A DNA stretch of 64,000 nt, from positions 1,597,186 through 1,661,185 of the forward strand of contig NC_014363.1 of NCBI RefSeq assembly GCF_000143845.1, given 5' to 3'. A program made the translations under genes and the position numbers. This document shows, in pieces, positions 45,406 to 54,016 of the stretch. Numbering within the stretch: the first letter of the stretch is position 1; the number at the start of each line of letters is the position of its first letter. A model generated the notes under the pieces. It saw only the letters and a program-made list of their open reading frames with translations. It searched no databases and was not told where the DNA came from. Origin of the DNA: Olsenella uli DSM 7084. GTDB taxonomy: Bacteria > Actinomycetota > Coriobacteriia > Coriobacteriales > Atopobiaceae.

Positions 45406-46377
45406 CTACATCGTCACGGCGTTCGAGCCGGCACCGTCGACGCCGGCAGCGTTCGTGTCAGTCCCCTCCCCCGCGGACGACCCCGTCGCCGAGCCGGCGG
45501 ATGTGGTTGCCTCGGGAATGTTTCTGACCTGGGCTCCGGCACCCAGGGACTCCAGAGACCCCACCCAGCGGGTGCGCTCGAGGTCCATGATGCCGTTGGA
45601 CTGGATGGCCTCCAGGGCAGACCTCACGGCCGAGAAGAGCTCGGAGTTCGTGCGCGCGACGCCGACGCCGACAGCGGCGGGCGCGTCGAGCGTACCGGCA
45701 AGGCTGATGTCGTCGTATGCCTTTGCCAGGTAGGCGCCAGAGTAGGCATCGCACAGGACGTAGTCGACCTTTCCCGCCTCAAGGTCGGCAAACGCCTCGT
45801 TGAGGTTGCTGTAGCTGGCCCGCTCCACCACGAGGCCCGTGTTGCCGAGGGTCTTCTCGGACACGGAGCCTGCCTGCAGTCCCAGCTTCTTGGACGAGAG
45901 GTCCTCGATCTTGGCCACGCCCGTCGAGCCCCTGCGGAAGAGCGCGGCTGCGGACTCGGCGTAGCTGCCGGCGAGCACGGCGGCGTTGGTGTCGCTCCCC
46001 TTCATGCCCATCACGACGTCGCAGCTCTGACCCAGAGAGGAACCCGCATCGCTGACATCGACGAACTTGACCCTGAGGCCCAGCTCGTCACCCAGGGCGT
46101 AGGCAAGCTCGACGTCGAGGCCCTGCACCTGGCTCCCGTCCGAGGTGATGCAGAACGGGGCCGTCGAGGAGGAGGTCCTGAGACCCACCGTGAGGTAGCC
46201 TGCCTCGACGAGTGCCGAGGCATCGACCTTGGGGGACAGCGACGCGGCATGGGCGGCCTTGGCGTCTGGGACGGAGGTGGTCTGGACGCCTGGCAGACCA
46301 TCGCAACCGGTGAGCAGCAGGGCGAGGGAGAGGGACGCCGTCGCCGCAACGGACCTGAATGTGCCTGTGTTCTTCAT
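45406..46377 (-). CDS. Amino-acid ABC transporter solute-binding lipoprotein
   Basis: A 323-residue extracellular solute-binding protein of family 3. The lipoprotein signal peptide ends in LLLTGCDG (acylated Cys about residue 24). The core shows LTVGLRTSSSTAPFCITSDG, GLDVELAYALGDELGLRVKF, AGSVSEKTLG and DLEAGKVDYVLCDAYSG. It should capture an amino acid or similar compound. No permease or ATPase gene is adjacent, so it is an orphan binding component. It sits between the structured RNA and hpf. Confidence 0.85.
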   Translation of the reverse strand: MKNTGTFRSVAATASLSLALLLTGCDGLPGVQTTSVPDAKAAHAASLSPKVDASALVEAGYLTVGLRTSSSTAPFCITSDGSQVQGLDVELAYALGDELGLRVKFVDVSDAGSSLGQSCDVVMGMKGSDTNAAVLAGSYAESAAALFRRGSTGVAKIEDLSSKKLGLQAGSVSEKTLGNTGLVVERASYSNLNEAFADLEAGKVDYVLCDAYSGAYLAKAYDDISLAGTLDAPAAVGVGVARTNSELFSAVRSALEAIQSNGIMDLERTRWVGSLESLGAGAQVRNIPEATTSAGSATGSSAGEGTDTNAAGVDGAGSNAVTM

Positions 46378-46450
46378 CTGCCTGCCCCTGCTCCTCTGTC
46401 TGCCCCTCCGCCACACTGCCCGGCACGCGCGCCCCAAGTGCCTCGAGCCA

Positions 46451-46707
46451 GCGTTTTACCCAGCTGACCTGGTATTTGACCCCACACTCGCACACCGGGG
46501 CTCTCGCTTCGGGACTGCACGGTCCCCCACTGATGGCCCTCTCGCCCGTGAGGCTGGACGCCTCGGCTTGGTTTCGGGCGGTGCGACTTACTTCTAGGAC
46601 GAGCCATGCTCGCCCGGGTGCGCACACCCGGGCTTACGTGGATCCTTTCGGCCTCGTCTGCCATGAACTAGGGCTTGCGCCCGCAACCACAGACCTGGGT
46701 AAAACGC
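46451..46707 (-). ncRNA. Structured non-coding RNA, candidate raiA-motif RNA
   Basis: The minus-strand transcript is closed by an exact 13-bp terminal helix: GCGTTTTACCCAG at the 5' end (46707-46695) and CTGGGTAAAACGC at the 3' end (46463-46451). Inside are many hairpins: GGGC-GCAA-GCCC (GNRA loop), CC-GAAA-GG, GCCCGGGTG-TGCG-CACCCGGGC, GAGGC-GTCCA-GCCTC and GGGAC-CGTGCA-GTCCC. An extended -10 promoter lies directly upstream. There is no open frame. raiA-motif RNAs are known near comFC and hpf genes in Firmicutes and Actinobacteria, matching this position. The family assignment is inference; the structured RNA itself is well supported. Confidence 0.65.
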
Positions 46708-46711
46708 ACCG

Positions 46712-46720
46712 ATTATAACA
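46712..46720 (-). promoter_or_regulatory. Extended -10 promoter of the structured RNA
   Basis: On the minus strand TGTTATAAT is an extended -10 (TG-n-TATAAT). Transcription starting about 7 bases on would begin at the terminal helix of the RNA. No good -35 is visible. Confidence 0.6.
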
Positions 46721-46737
46721 GTTGCAACGTTTTGTCT

Positions 46738-46767
46738 CCCAGGGCACGGCGAACGTCGTGCCCTGGG
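46738..46767 (-). terminator. Terminator-like hairpin after comFC
   Basis: CCCAGGGCACG and CGTGCCCTGGG form a perfect 11-bp stem with an 8-nt loop between the comFC stop and the RNA promoter. It would separate the two transcripts. No U-tract is present. Confidence 0.6.
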
Positions 46768-46792
46768 TCTCGGGACGGCTCGTGGCGGGACG

Positions 46793-47593
46793 CTACCACA
46801 CGCGTGCCAGGGCACAGCCGCCCACCTCGGCAGCGCCCGACGAGATGAGCGCGCGGGCACAGGCCCGCATGCTTGCGCCCGTGGTGACGATATCGTCCAA
46901 CAGCAGGAGCCGGGCGCCGCGCACGTCGTCGACCACATGCACGCCGCCCTCGAGGTTGGCCGCACGCCCTCGCCTGTCCAGCGTGCGCTGGTCCCGAGCG
47001 GGATCGCGCGCCAGGACGTCAGCCACGGGAAGGGCCAGCTCCGCCGCAAGGGCGCGGGTCACGAGCTCCATGTGGTCGAAGCCCCTGCGCAGGCACGCCG
47101 CCTGGGTTGCCGGAACGAAGCAGAGCGCGTCGACCCGATCCGCATCGAAGCGGGCGTTCCCGTCGGGTGCGGCCCATGCCGACGCCTCGTCCAGGGACGT
47201 CGCCATGGCCGACGCCAGAACCGGCGCGAGCCGAAGCTCGTGCTCGTCCTTCAGGACCGTGGCCATGCGCGCTGCCGTGCCCGCGAACACGAGGGCGCAG
47301 GTGGTCGTGCGCAGCTCCCAGTCCCCCGTGCACTCCGTACAGGTGAGCCAGCCGAACGGGGCGCCACAGACGGGACAGGCCCAACGCTGGCCTATCCACG
47401 CAAGGTGGGTGCGGCACTCCTCGCACAGCAGGCTGCCGGGCGCATTGCAGCGAACGCAGCGCGTGGGCCAGACGAGTTCCTCTCCCCCGGAGAGCAGGCC
47501 GCCATGCAAGGTATTGCCAAGGGCATCATGCAGTGGGTCGCACAGGGCATCGCGTAGCAGCGCCTCCAGCCTCGTACCAGCATGAAAAAGCAC
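46793..47593 (-). CDS. comFC: ComF family phosphoribosyltransferase-like protein
   Basis: A 266-residue ComFC protein. An N-terminal zinc-finger region has CVRCNAPGSLLCEEC and CPVCGAPFGWLTCTEC. The C-terminal phosphoribosyltransferase fold has the PRPP motif LLLLDDIVTTGASM and a preceding RGFDHMELVTRALA. ComFC supports DNA uptake for transformation; the reaction is not settled. The GTG at 47593 follows CAGGAGG. It lies between tatD and the structured RNA. Confidence 0.85.
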   Translation of the reverse strand: MLFHAGTRLEALLRDALCDPLHDALGNTLHGGLLSGGEELVWPTRCVRCNAPGSLLCEECRTHLAWIGQRWACPVCGAPFGWLTCTECTGDWELRTTTCALVFAGTAARMATVLKDEHELRLAPVLASAMATSLDEASAWAAPDGNARFDADRVDALCFVPATQAACLRRGFDHMELVTRALAAELALPVADVLARDPARDQRTLDRRGRAANLEGGVHVVDDVRGARLLLLDDIVTTGASMRACARALISSGAAEVGGCALARVW

Positions 47594-47688
47594 ACGACCC
47601 TCCTGGCGCTCGTACGCGCGGGGGGTCGGCTTGGTTGTGAGACGATGATAGCGCGAGCAGGCACCCCATGGGCACAGGATGGCTGTGT

Positions 47689-48723
47689 CTACCCTCCCAA
47701 AAGCGAGGTGGCATTCTCCCAGAGCTGGCGGTAGGCCTCCCCACGCGTGGCGATGCCCGCTCGGGCACGGACGTCTGCCAGAAGCGATGCCGTGAAGGCG
47801 ACCATGGCCGGCTCGCACTCCTGCCCGCGCAGGGGCACCGGGGCCATGTACGGGGCATCCGTCTCTGAGATGATCAAGCCGTCCGGGCAGGTGCCTACGG
47901 CGGCACGGATGTCCTCCGAGCGCCTGAACGTCGCGGCGCCACCGAACGCGATGTGGCAACCCAGGTCCACGAACGGCTGCATCACGTCGGGCCCACAGGT
48001 GAAGCAGTGGATGTCGCAGCCAGCCGAGGGGACGCCTTCCTCTGACAGGACGCGGGCCGCATCGGCATGCGCGGCAGCCGATGGGTCATTGTCGGCATCA
48101 CGGAGGTGCAGCTCGACAGGCAGGTTCCTCTCGGCAGCCAGGCGTAGCTGGGCGCGAAAGGCGGCGAGCTGGACGTCGCGGGGAAGCTCGTTGTAGGGGC
48201 CATAGTCCAGGCCGATCTCGCCGACGCCCACGCAGCGCGGGGACGCCATGAGCTCCTCGAGCCGTGCGCGGACCGAGGCGTCCTCCAGGTAGCGTCGGGC
48301 CCCGTACGGGTGCGCCCCCGCCACGATGCGGACGTTGCCAAGCAGGTCGGGCACGTCGGCGAAGCCGGGAAACTCCGGGGGGACCAGCCCGTGCGCCGCG
48401 CATTCGCCCATGCGCCCGCAAGCACGCTCGACCTGGTCATCAAGCCAGCCGAGAAGGGCGCCGACGCTCGTGCCCCAGGTCGCATCGCCCACCATGTCGT
48501 CTGCGGGATCGATGGGGACCACCAGCAGGCAGACGCCCGCCAAGGCAGCGCGGCAGAGGGCCACCGAGGCGTCATGCGTGCGGAAGTGCGTGAGGTGACC
48601 GTGGGTGTCCGCGAGAGGGGCCAGTGGCCGTGGCAGTGGCACCGGCCGACCCTTGGCATCATGGAAGAGCGTGCCATCCTCGGGGGCGAGGGCGTCCGGT
48701 GGTGTCTGGGGCTTGCGGGGCAT
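47689..48723 (-). CDS. tatD: TatD family metal-dependent DNase
   Basis: A 344-residue TatD hydrolase. DTHGHL gives the first metal ligands, VGVGEIGLDYG the Glu, LPVELHLRDAD and IHCFTCG the His residues, and SETDAPYMAP the last Asp. TatD is a 3'-5' exo/endonuclease involved in DNA repair and turnover. It is longer than usual (about 260) owing to an N-terminal 40-residue extension and an insert after the first strand. The ATG at 48723 has AGGAGG. It follows rsmA by 10 bp, as in many Gram-positives. Confidence 0.88.
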   Translation of the reverse strand: MPRKPQTPPDALAPEDGTLFHDAKGRPVPLPRPLAPLADTHGHLTHFRTHDASVALCRAALAGVCLLVVPIDPADDMVGDATWGTSVGALLGWLDDQVERACGRMGECAAHGLVPPEFPGFADVPDLLGNVRIVAGAHPYGARRYLEDASVRARLEELMASPRCVGVGEIGLDYGPYNELPRDVQLAAFRAQLRLAAERNLPVELHLRDADNDPSAAAHADAARVLSEEGVPSAGCDIHCFTCGPDVMQPFVDLGCHIAFGGAATFRRSEDIRAAVGTCPDGLIISETDAPYMAPVPLRGQECEPAMVAFTASLLADVRARAGIATRGEAYRQLWENATSLLGG

Positions 48724-48733
48724 GGGCGGCCTC

Positions 48734-49777
48734 CTAGCGCGTGGCGGGTGCCGACGGCGTCGGGGCATCGGGCCCTGCGCCCGAGACGCCCGCCGAGCGC
48801 AGCGCGGCATCCAGACGCACGAAGTCTGCCGTCGAGAGGGCCTCGGCACGTACGGTCGGCTCGATGGAGGCCTCCGCCAGGGCCACGTCGAGCGCGTCCC
48901 TCTCGAACCCTGACGCGGCCATGGAGTTGCGGATGGTCTTGCGGCGCTGGGCGAACGCGGCGTCGATTGCCACGACGCAGGAAGCCAGGCGCCCCGTGTC
49001 GAGCGGCTCGGCCGTCTGGGGATCGCATGCGGGCACACGGTCGATGCGGACCACCGCAGAGTCCACGTGGGGCGCCGGCATGAAGTTGCCGGGCCCCACC
49101 TCGAAGCGACCCGTGACCGTGCCGTACAGCCCCAGCTTGGCCGTGTAGCCGCCATATGCGCGGCTGCCAGGACGTGCGGACATGCGGTCGGCCACCTCGG
49201 ACTGGACCATCACGACGGCGCGGCGGATGCTGGGCATCTCTTGGAAGGCCTTGAGGACGATGGTGGCCGCCACCTGGTAGGGCAGGTTGCTGACGAGCTT
49301 GTTGGGCGAGGCGGGCAGGCCGTCTATGCCAAGCGAGGCAAGCTCGGCCGAGAGGGACGCGCCGTCGACGTCAAGGGCGTCCCCCAAGACGAGGGAAAAG
49401 CGCTCGGAGTCACGCGCGCAGGTGTGGGCGAGGACGGGCGCGAGGGAGCGATCCGCCTCGACGGAGCAGACGGCACCCGCCAACGGGAGCATCGCCACCG
49501 TGAGGGTGCCGATGCCCGGACCGACCTCGAGGACCACGTCTGAGGTCCCCAGCTCGGCCAGACCGAGAATCCTCCCGATCACGGCATCGCTCACCAGGAA
49601 GTTCTGCCCCAGGCGATGCTTGGTGCAGAGGCCGAACCCATCGAGGACGGACTTCGTGGCACGCGGGTTGGCGAGCCAGGAATGCGGCAGCGCGGCGTTG
49701 TCCGACGCGGCGCTGGCGCCCGGGATGCCAGCAGCATCGGTGCCCGAAACGCCGTCGGCGTCAGCCAGGCAGGACAC
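48734..49777 (-). CDS. rsmA: 16S rRNA dimethyladenosine transferase
   Basis: A 347-residue KsgA/RsmA. It has KHRLGQNFLVSDAVIGRI, the SAM motif LEVGPGIGTLTVAML, LVSNLPYQVAATIV (NLPY catalytic), VQSEVADRM and the C-terminal RRKTIRNSM. It dimethylates two adenines in the 3' end hairpin of 16S rRNA. The GTG at 49777 follows GGGGAGAA, 10 bp after metG. About 45 N-terminal residues before the domain are poorly conserved. Confidence 0.9.
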   Translation of the reverse strand: MSCLADADGVSGTDAAGIPGASAASDNAALPHSWLANPRATKSVLDGFGLCTKHRLGQNFLVSDAVIGRILGLAELGTSDVVLEVGPGIGTLTVAMLPLAGAVCSVEADRSLAPVLAHTCARDSERFSLVLGDALDVDGASLSAELASLGIDGLPASPNKLVSNLPYQVAATIVLKAFQEMPSIRRAVVMVQSEVADRMSARPGSRAYGGYTAKLGLYGTVTGRFEVGPGNFMPAPHVDSAVVRIDRVPACDPQTAEPLDTGRLASCVVAIDAAFAQRRKTIRNSMAASGFERDALDVALAEASIEPTVRAEALSTADFVRLDAALRSAGVSGAGPDAPTPSAPATR

Positions 49778-49787
49778 GTCTTCTCCC

Positions 49788-51392
49788 CTAGGCCCTGGGC
49801 GAGAGGCGCGGGAAGAGCGCGTCGCCCTTGCTGACGGGAGCGTCCCCCGCCAGCTGGCCCCACGCGCAGGCGGCGGCGAGGTCGTCGGTTGTGGCCTCGT
49901 CCCCAAGGCTCATGCGGCGCAGGACCTCTGCGGAGGTCTGGGGCATGAACGGTGAGAGCAGGTGGGCGCAGATGCGAATGGACTCGAGGAGGCTGCAGAT
50001 GATGCCTGCGAGCTCCTCCCTACGGGCGGGGTCCTTGGCGACGGTCCAGGGGGCGGAGTCCTCGATGTAGTGGTTCGCGGCGTGGACCAGCTCCATCACG
50101 ACGTCCTTGGCTGCGACGTACTCGATCTTGTCCATGTGCTCCGCATAGCGCCCGAAGATGCCCTGGGCGATGTCGCACAGCGGGTTGGGGCGCTCGGACC
50201 ACCCATCCGCGAGCTGCGGCGTCTTGCCGTCGAAGTACTTGGCGCTCATGTTGAGCGAGCGGCTGACGAGATTGCCCCAGCTGTTGGCGAGGTCCGCGTT
50301 GTAGACCTGCTCCATGCGGGAGAAGCTGATGGCACCATCCTCGCCGGGGACGCAGTCGGTCATGAAGTAGTAGCGGTAGCCCTCGACGCCCAAGAGGTCG
50401 ATGACCTCCTCGGGCGCGATGGCATTGCCGCGGGACTTGCTCATCTTCTCGCCCTGCCCGGTCTCCTCGTTCTTGACCATGAGGAAGCCATGCGCGAAGA
50501 CGTGCTCGGGCAGGGCCTCCCCGATGGCCATGAGCATCGCAGGCCAGATGACGCAGTGGAAGCGGATGATGTCCTTGCCCACCATGTGGTACTGGGCGGG
50601 CCAGCGACGTGCGAACTCGGCTGCAGCCTCGTCTGTGCCCTGGCCGAAGCCCACGGCGGTCATGTAGTTGAGAAGGGCATCGAACCACACGTAGGTGACG
50701 TGCCTGTCGTCAAAGGGAACGGGGATGCCCCAGTCGAAGGAGGTGCGGCTGACCGAGAGGTCCTGCAGGCCGCCCTCGACGAAGCTACGGACCTCCCTCA
50801 TGCGAAAGTCTGGCATCACGAAGTCGGGGTGCTCGTCATAGAGTCTCAGCAGGCGGTCCTGGAAGGCGGAGAGCCTGAAGAAGTAGGACTCCTCCTGCAC
50901 ACGCTCCAGGGGGCGGCCGCAGTCGGGGCAGAGGTGCTGGCCCTGCGTCCCGCGCTCCTCGTCCGCATGGGAGACCTGGGTCTCGGTGAAGTAGGTCTCG
51001 TCCGGCACGCAGTACCAGCCGTCGTAGGTCCCCTTGTACAGGTAGCCGGACTCCCTCATGCGCTCCCACAGGTACTGGACGGCGCGCGTCTGGCGCGCCT
51101 CGGTGGTGCGGATGAAGTCGTCATTGGAGATCTCCAGCGTCTGCCAGAGGTCCTCGAAGAACGGCGCCTGGCTGTCGCACCACTCCTGGGGATCCATGCC
51201 ATGGGAGCGGGCGGCCTCCTCGACCTTCTCGCCATGTTCGTCCATACCGGTGAGGAACCTGACGTCGAGGCCCGTGGCGCGGCGATAGCGTGCCTGGACG
51301 TCGCAGAGGACGGTGGTGTAGGCCGTGCCCAGGTGCGGCCTGGCGTTGACATAGTAGATGGGCGTGGTGATGAAGAAGGGGGTCTTTGCCAT
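49788..51392 (-). CDS. metG: Methionyl-tRNA synthetase
   Basis: A 534-residue class I synthetase. HLGTAY is the HIGH-like motif, KMSKSRGNAI the KMSKS loop; a single CPDCGRPLE zinc knuckle lies near residue 150, and WFDALLNYM and the anticodon-binding helices follow. It lacks the C-terminal dimerisation (EMAP) domain, so it is the short form. The ATG at 51392 has GGAGAC. It heads the metG-rsmA-tatD-comFC run. Confidence 0.93.
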   Translation of the reverse strand: MAKTPFFITTPIYYVNARPHLGTAYTTVLCDVQARYRRATGLDVRFLTGMDEHGEKVEEAARSHGMDPQEWCDSQAPFFEDLWQTLEISNDDFIRTTEARQTRAVQYLWERMRESGYLYKGTYDGWYCVPDETYFTETQVSHADEERGTQGQHLCPDCGRPLERVQEESYFFRLSAFQDRLLRLYDEHPDFVMPDFRMREVRSFVEGGLQDLSVSRTSFDWGIPVPFDDRHVTYVWFDALLNYMTAVGFGQGTDEAAAEFARRWPAQYHMVGKDIIRFHCVIWPAMLMAIGEALPEHVFAHGFLMVKNEETGQGEKMSKSRGNAIAPEEVIDLLGVEGYRYYFMTDCVPGEDGAISFSRMEQVYNADLANSWGNLVSRSLNMSAKYFDGKTPQLADGWSERPNPLCDIAQGIFGRYAEHMDKIEYVAAKDVVMELVHAANHYIEDSAPWTVAKDPARREELAGIICSLLESIRICAHLLSPFMPQTSAEVLRRMSLGDEATTDDLAAACAWGQLAGDAPVSKGDALFPRLSPRA

Positions 51393-51570
51393 GGGTGAAG
51401 TCTCCTAATGACGGATATGGCCCTGGGTCTTTGGGACTCTGGGTCCGGGCCGTACGGCGCCGTGGGGCACTGCGCTCCGCAACGCGCCGCACGTCGGGAC
51501 GCCGTATGCCGTCGTGCAGCACCGCGAGGCGCCGCATGGGGACGCAGCAGGGCGCCACGCAGAGACACAC

Positions 51571-51597
51571 GACGCACACGACGCACACGACGCACAC
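51571..51597. repeat. 9-bp microsatellite-like repeat
   Basis: GACGCACAC is repeated three times in tandem (51571, 51580, 51589) with partial copies on both sides, in the leader upstream of metG. Confidence 0.8.
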
Positions 51598-51747
51598 GAC
51601 GGCTGATTGTACCTCAGTCGCGGGGCCGGTCGCCCGCAGGAACGGCCGATTCCGAAGCCATCCGGACGAGGGGTATGCGGACGGGAGGGCATGTGGACGG
51701 GAGGGGGCGTCCAAGCGGGAGGGAGCGTTCCGACGGGAGAAGCGTCT

Positions 51748-52017
51748 GGACGGCAGAGAAACTATTGTGAGTGGAGTTCGGGGCATCGCTCACAATAGTT
51801 CGTCACACGTCCGATTTCGGGAGTTCCGAGGATGGTAGGCGAACTATTGTGAGTGGATGTCGCAAACCGACTCACAATTCCTCTCCTGCCGTCCCCCAGA
51901 GTGCGAATTATGGACGTGTGACGAGCTATTGTGAGTTTCTCCTTCACCATGACTCACAGAACTTCCCCTGCCATCCCGGCGGCCTCAAAAAATGGACGCG
52001 TGGTGAGGTTCTGTGAA
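51748..52017. repeat. Alternating inverted-repeat array 1 (seven 24-bp units, 17-bp spacers)
   Basis: Seven 24-bp units lie at 51748, 51789, 51830, 51871, 51912, 51953 and 51994, an exact 41-bp step. Orientation alternates strictly. In the forward reading a unit starts CTCACAATAGTT and ends CGTCACACGTCC (51789 is the consensus-like copy). Each pair of neighbours is separated by exactly 17 bp of unrelated sequence. Any adjacent pair can fold as a hairpin with a 17-nt loop. The 51393-52226 stretch has no gene; before the array are degenerate GGACGGGAG repeats. Confidence 0.9.
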
Positions 52018-52226
52018 GGTGTCCCGCCGACGGAACGGTCAACGAGGCTCAACGAGATATCCGGCGGGGCGCTCGACGAGATGGCCGATAGGAAACCCGG
52101 GTCCAGTGGGCACCCGCAACCCGCCAGCGCCCGCAACCTATCGGCCAGTTGGTACCCGCAAGCAACCAGCATCTACAATAGGGCCGAGGAACATGCCACC
52201 TGAGCACACCGACGGGCGGAGGCACC

Positions 52227-53006
52227 ATGCGCTTTCCAAACATCCTCAGGCACGTCCACGCGACCAACTCGACCAGACCGGATCCTCGGGACGGCGTCCT
52301 GTGCGTGCCCACGAGCGAGAACGTCCGCGACCTCGGTGGCATCCCCGTCCCAGGAGGCTCCACGCTCACACGCCGCTTCGTGCGCTCGGCAAGCCTCTCC
52401 GAACTCTCGGAGGAGGACGTAGACTACCTGGTCGGCTACGGCATCACGCTCGATCTGGACCTCCGCAGTCCCGAAGAGGTCATGCGCTCGCCCGACGTCC
52501 TTGGCCGCCACCGCGCCATCCGCTACCTCAACGTCCCCGCGCTCGACCTCAACCTCCATGACCCCGATCTCAAGGCAGCCCAGACAGGTGACGAGGAGCT
52601 CTCCTACTTCGCACGAGGCTACCTCAGGATTCTCGCCAACCAAGATGCCGTTCGGCGCATCTTCACGTTCTTCGCCACCGCGCGACCGACGGACTGCGTG
52701 ATATTCCACTGCGCGGCGGGCATGGACCGCACCGGCATCGTAAGCATGCTCCTTCTCGCGCTCGCCGGCGCGGACGAGGACCACGTCGCAGCGGACTATG
52801 CCTACTCCTTCTTCCCGCACGAGGTCGCAGACGCGGCCATCTTCGGGGACACGCCCCCGCAGGACTTCGACCCACTGCTAGTCGACGTGATTCGCAGCGT
52901 CTTTCGCATCCTGCTCAAGCGCTATGGATCGTGCTCGGCGTACCTCTCGGCATGCGGGCTCGCCACGACACAGATCGAAGCCGCGCGCGGCCATCTCACG
53001 GGATAG
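52227..53006 (+). CDS. Tyrosine/serine protein phosphatase (DSP/PTP-LMW-unrelated, PF13350 type)
   Basis: A 259-residue phosphatase. NVRDLGGIPVPGG is the typical N-terminal signature, LDLRSPEEV follows, and HCAAGMDRTGI is the Cx5R active site. These proteins dephosphorylate Tyr or phosphoinositides; in actinobacteria some are secreted effectors but no signal peptide is seen. GGCGGAGG precedes the ATG with slightly short spacing. It is monocistronic, located just after repeat array 1. Confidence 0.87.
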   Translation: MRFPNILRHVHATNSTRPDPRDGVLCVPTSENVRDLGGIPVPGGSTLTRRFVRSASLSELSEEDVDYLVGYGITLDLDLRSPEEVMRSPDVLGRHRAIRYLNVPALDLNLHDPDLKAAQTGDEELSYFARGYLRILANQDAVRRIFTFFATARPTDCVIFHCAAGMDRTGIVSMLLLALAGADEDHVAADYAYSFFPHEVADAAIFGDTPPQDFDPLLVDVIRSVFRILLKRYGSCSAYLSACGLATTQIEAARGHLTG

Positions 53007-53122
53007 GTCACCGTCCCACGGGGCACGGACCCACGCACCATGCCCGACGCCATGCCAAACGTCACGCGTCGACCTCAGCTGGTCGTTCGCGTGCAGGCAG
53101 ACCATGCGTCAGCCTTGACCCG

Positions 53123-54016
53123 TCACTCATGCGCGGCGAGGTCCAGGATCCTCTCATAAACCTCGGCCCTGCTGGTCGAGAAGGGCCTGGCGAGTCGCTT
53201 TGCGAGCTTGCTCTTGGGCTCGCCCTCCTCCAGGCCGCGGGCGATGGCCTCCTCGAGGGTGGCGGGCACCTCCCCTGGCACCGCGGTACGCTGGCGCTCG
53301 GCAAGCTCCGCGGCGTCGGGAGCCCCGATGACGATGACGCACTCGCCCCGCAGGGTCTCCCTGGCGGCGAGCTTGCGCGCGACCTCCAGGCTCGCCCCGC
53401 GCACCACCTCCTCGTGCAGCTTCGTGAGCTCGCGCACCAGGGCCACCTGGCGCGCGGGGAACTCCTCGGCGATGCGATCGAGCGTCGACGCCACGCGATG
53501 GGGGGACTCGTAGACCACGAGGGCGCCGGGGATGCCTGCCAGCGCCTCGAGGCGGCTGGCCATGGCCGATGCCTTGCGCGGCAGGAAGCCCTCGAAGAAG
53601 AAGTGTTCCATCGGCAGGCCCGAGGCGACGAGGGCGCAGGTCACGGCTGAGGGCCCCGGGATGACCTCGACCCTCAGGCCACGGTCCAGGGCCGCGTCGA
53701 CGAGCCTCTGGCCCGGATCGGACACGCCGGGCATGCCCGCATCCGACACGAAGGCCACACGCCCTCCCGCCTCGATCCGAGCGATGGCGGGCGCGACCCT
53801 CTCGGCCAGGACGTTCTCGTCGGCCCGTTGCAAGGGGACCCGTATGCCAAAGTGTGCGAGCAGCTTGGACGTCACGCGGGTGTCCTCGCACAGGAGCAGG
53901 TCGGCCGCACGCAGCGTCTCGAGCGCGCGGGGAGTGACGTCCCGTAGGTTGCCGATGGGCGTGCCCACGACGGAGAGGACCCCGCCGAGGGGCCCGCCCG
54001 TCTGCGTCCCTGCCAT
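53123..54016 (-). CDS. rsmI: 16S rRNA 2'-O-methyltransferase RsmI
   Basis: A 297-residue SAM tetrapyrrole-type methyltransferase: LSVVGTPIGNLRDVTPRAL, CEDTRVTSKLL, VSDAGMPGVSDPG, IPGPSAVTCALVASGLP, FEGFLPRK and ESPHRV are all RsmI motifs. It methylates the ribose of C1402 in 16S rRNA. The ATG overlaps the stop of the GH5-like gene (TGATG), so the two are coupled. Confidence 0.92.
   Translation of the reverse strand: MAGTQTGGPLGGVLSVVGTPIGNLRDVTPRALETLRAADLLLCEDTRVTSKLLAHFGIRVPLQRADENVLAERVAPAIARIEAGGRVAFVSDAGMPGVSDPGQRLVDAALDRGLRVEVIPGPSAVTCALVASGLPMEHFFFEGFLPRKASAMASRLEALAGIPGALVVYESPHRVASTLDRIAEEFPARQVALVRELTKLHEEVVRGASLEVARKLAARETLRGECVIVIGAPDAAELAERQRTAVPGEVPATLEEAIARGLEEGEPKSKLAKRLARPFSTSRAEVYERILDLAAHE

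Noticed and set aside
46451-46707. tmRNA, RNase P RNA or SRP RNA
   Set aside because: The conserved tmRNA tag and T-arm, the RNase P P4 core and the SRP domain IV loop were not found.
51760-51800. LacI-type operators because of TTGTGAG/CTCACAA motifs
   Set aside because: The similarity is limited to the short half-site; the geometry (17-bp gap, 24-bp unit) does not fit, and no LacI regulator is nearby.
51748-52017. Reading repeat array 1 as a CRISPR array
   Set aside because: Repeats alternate in orientation, are imperfect, spacers are only 17 bp, and there are no cas genes.
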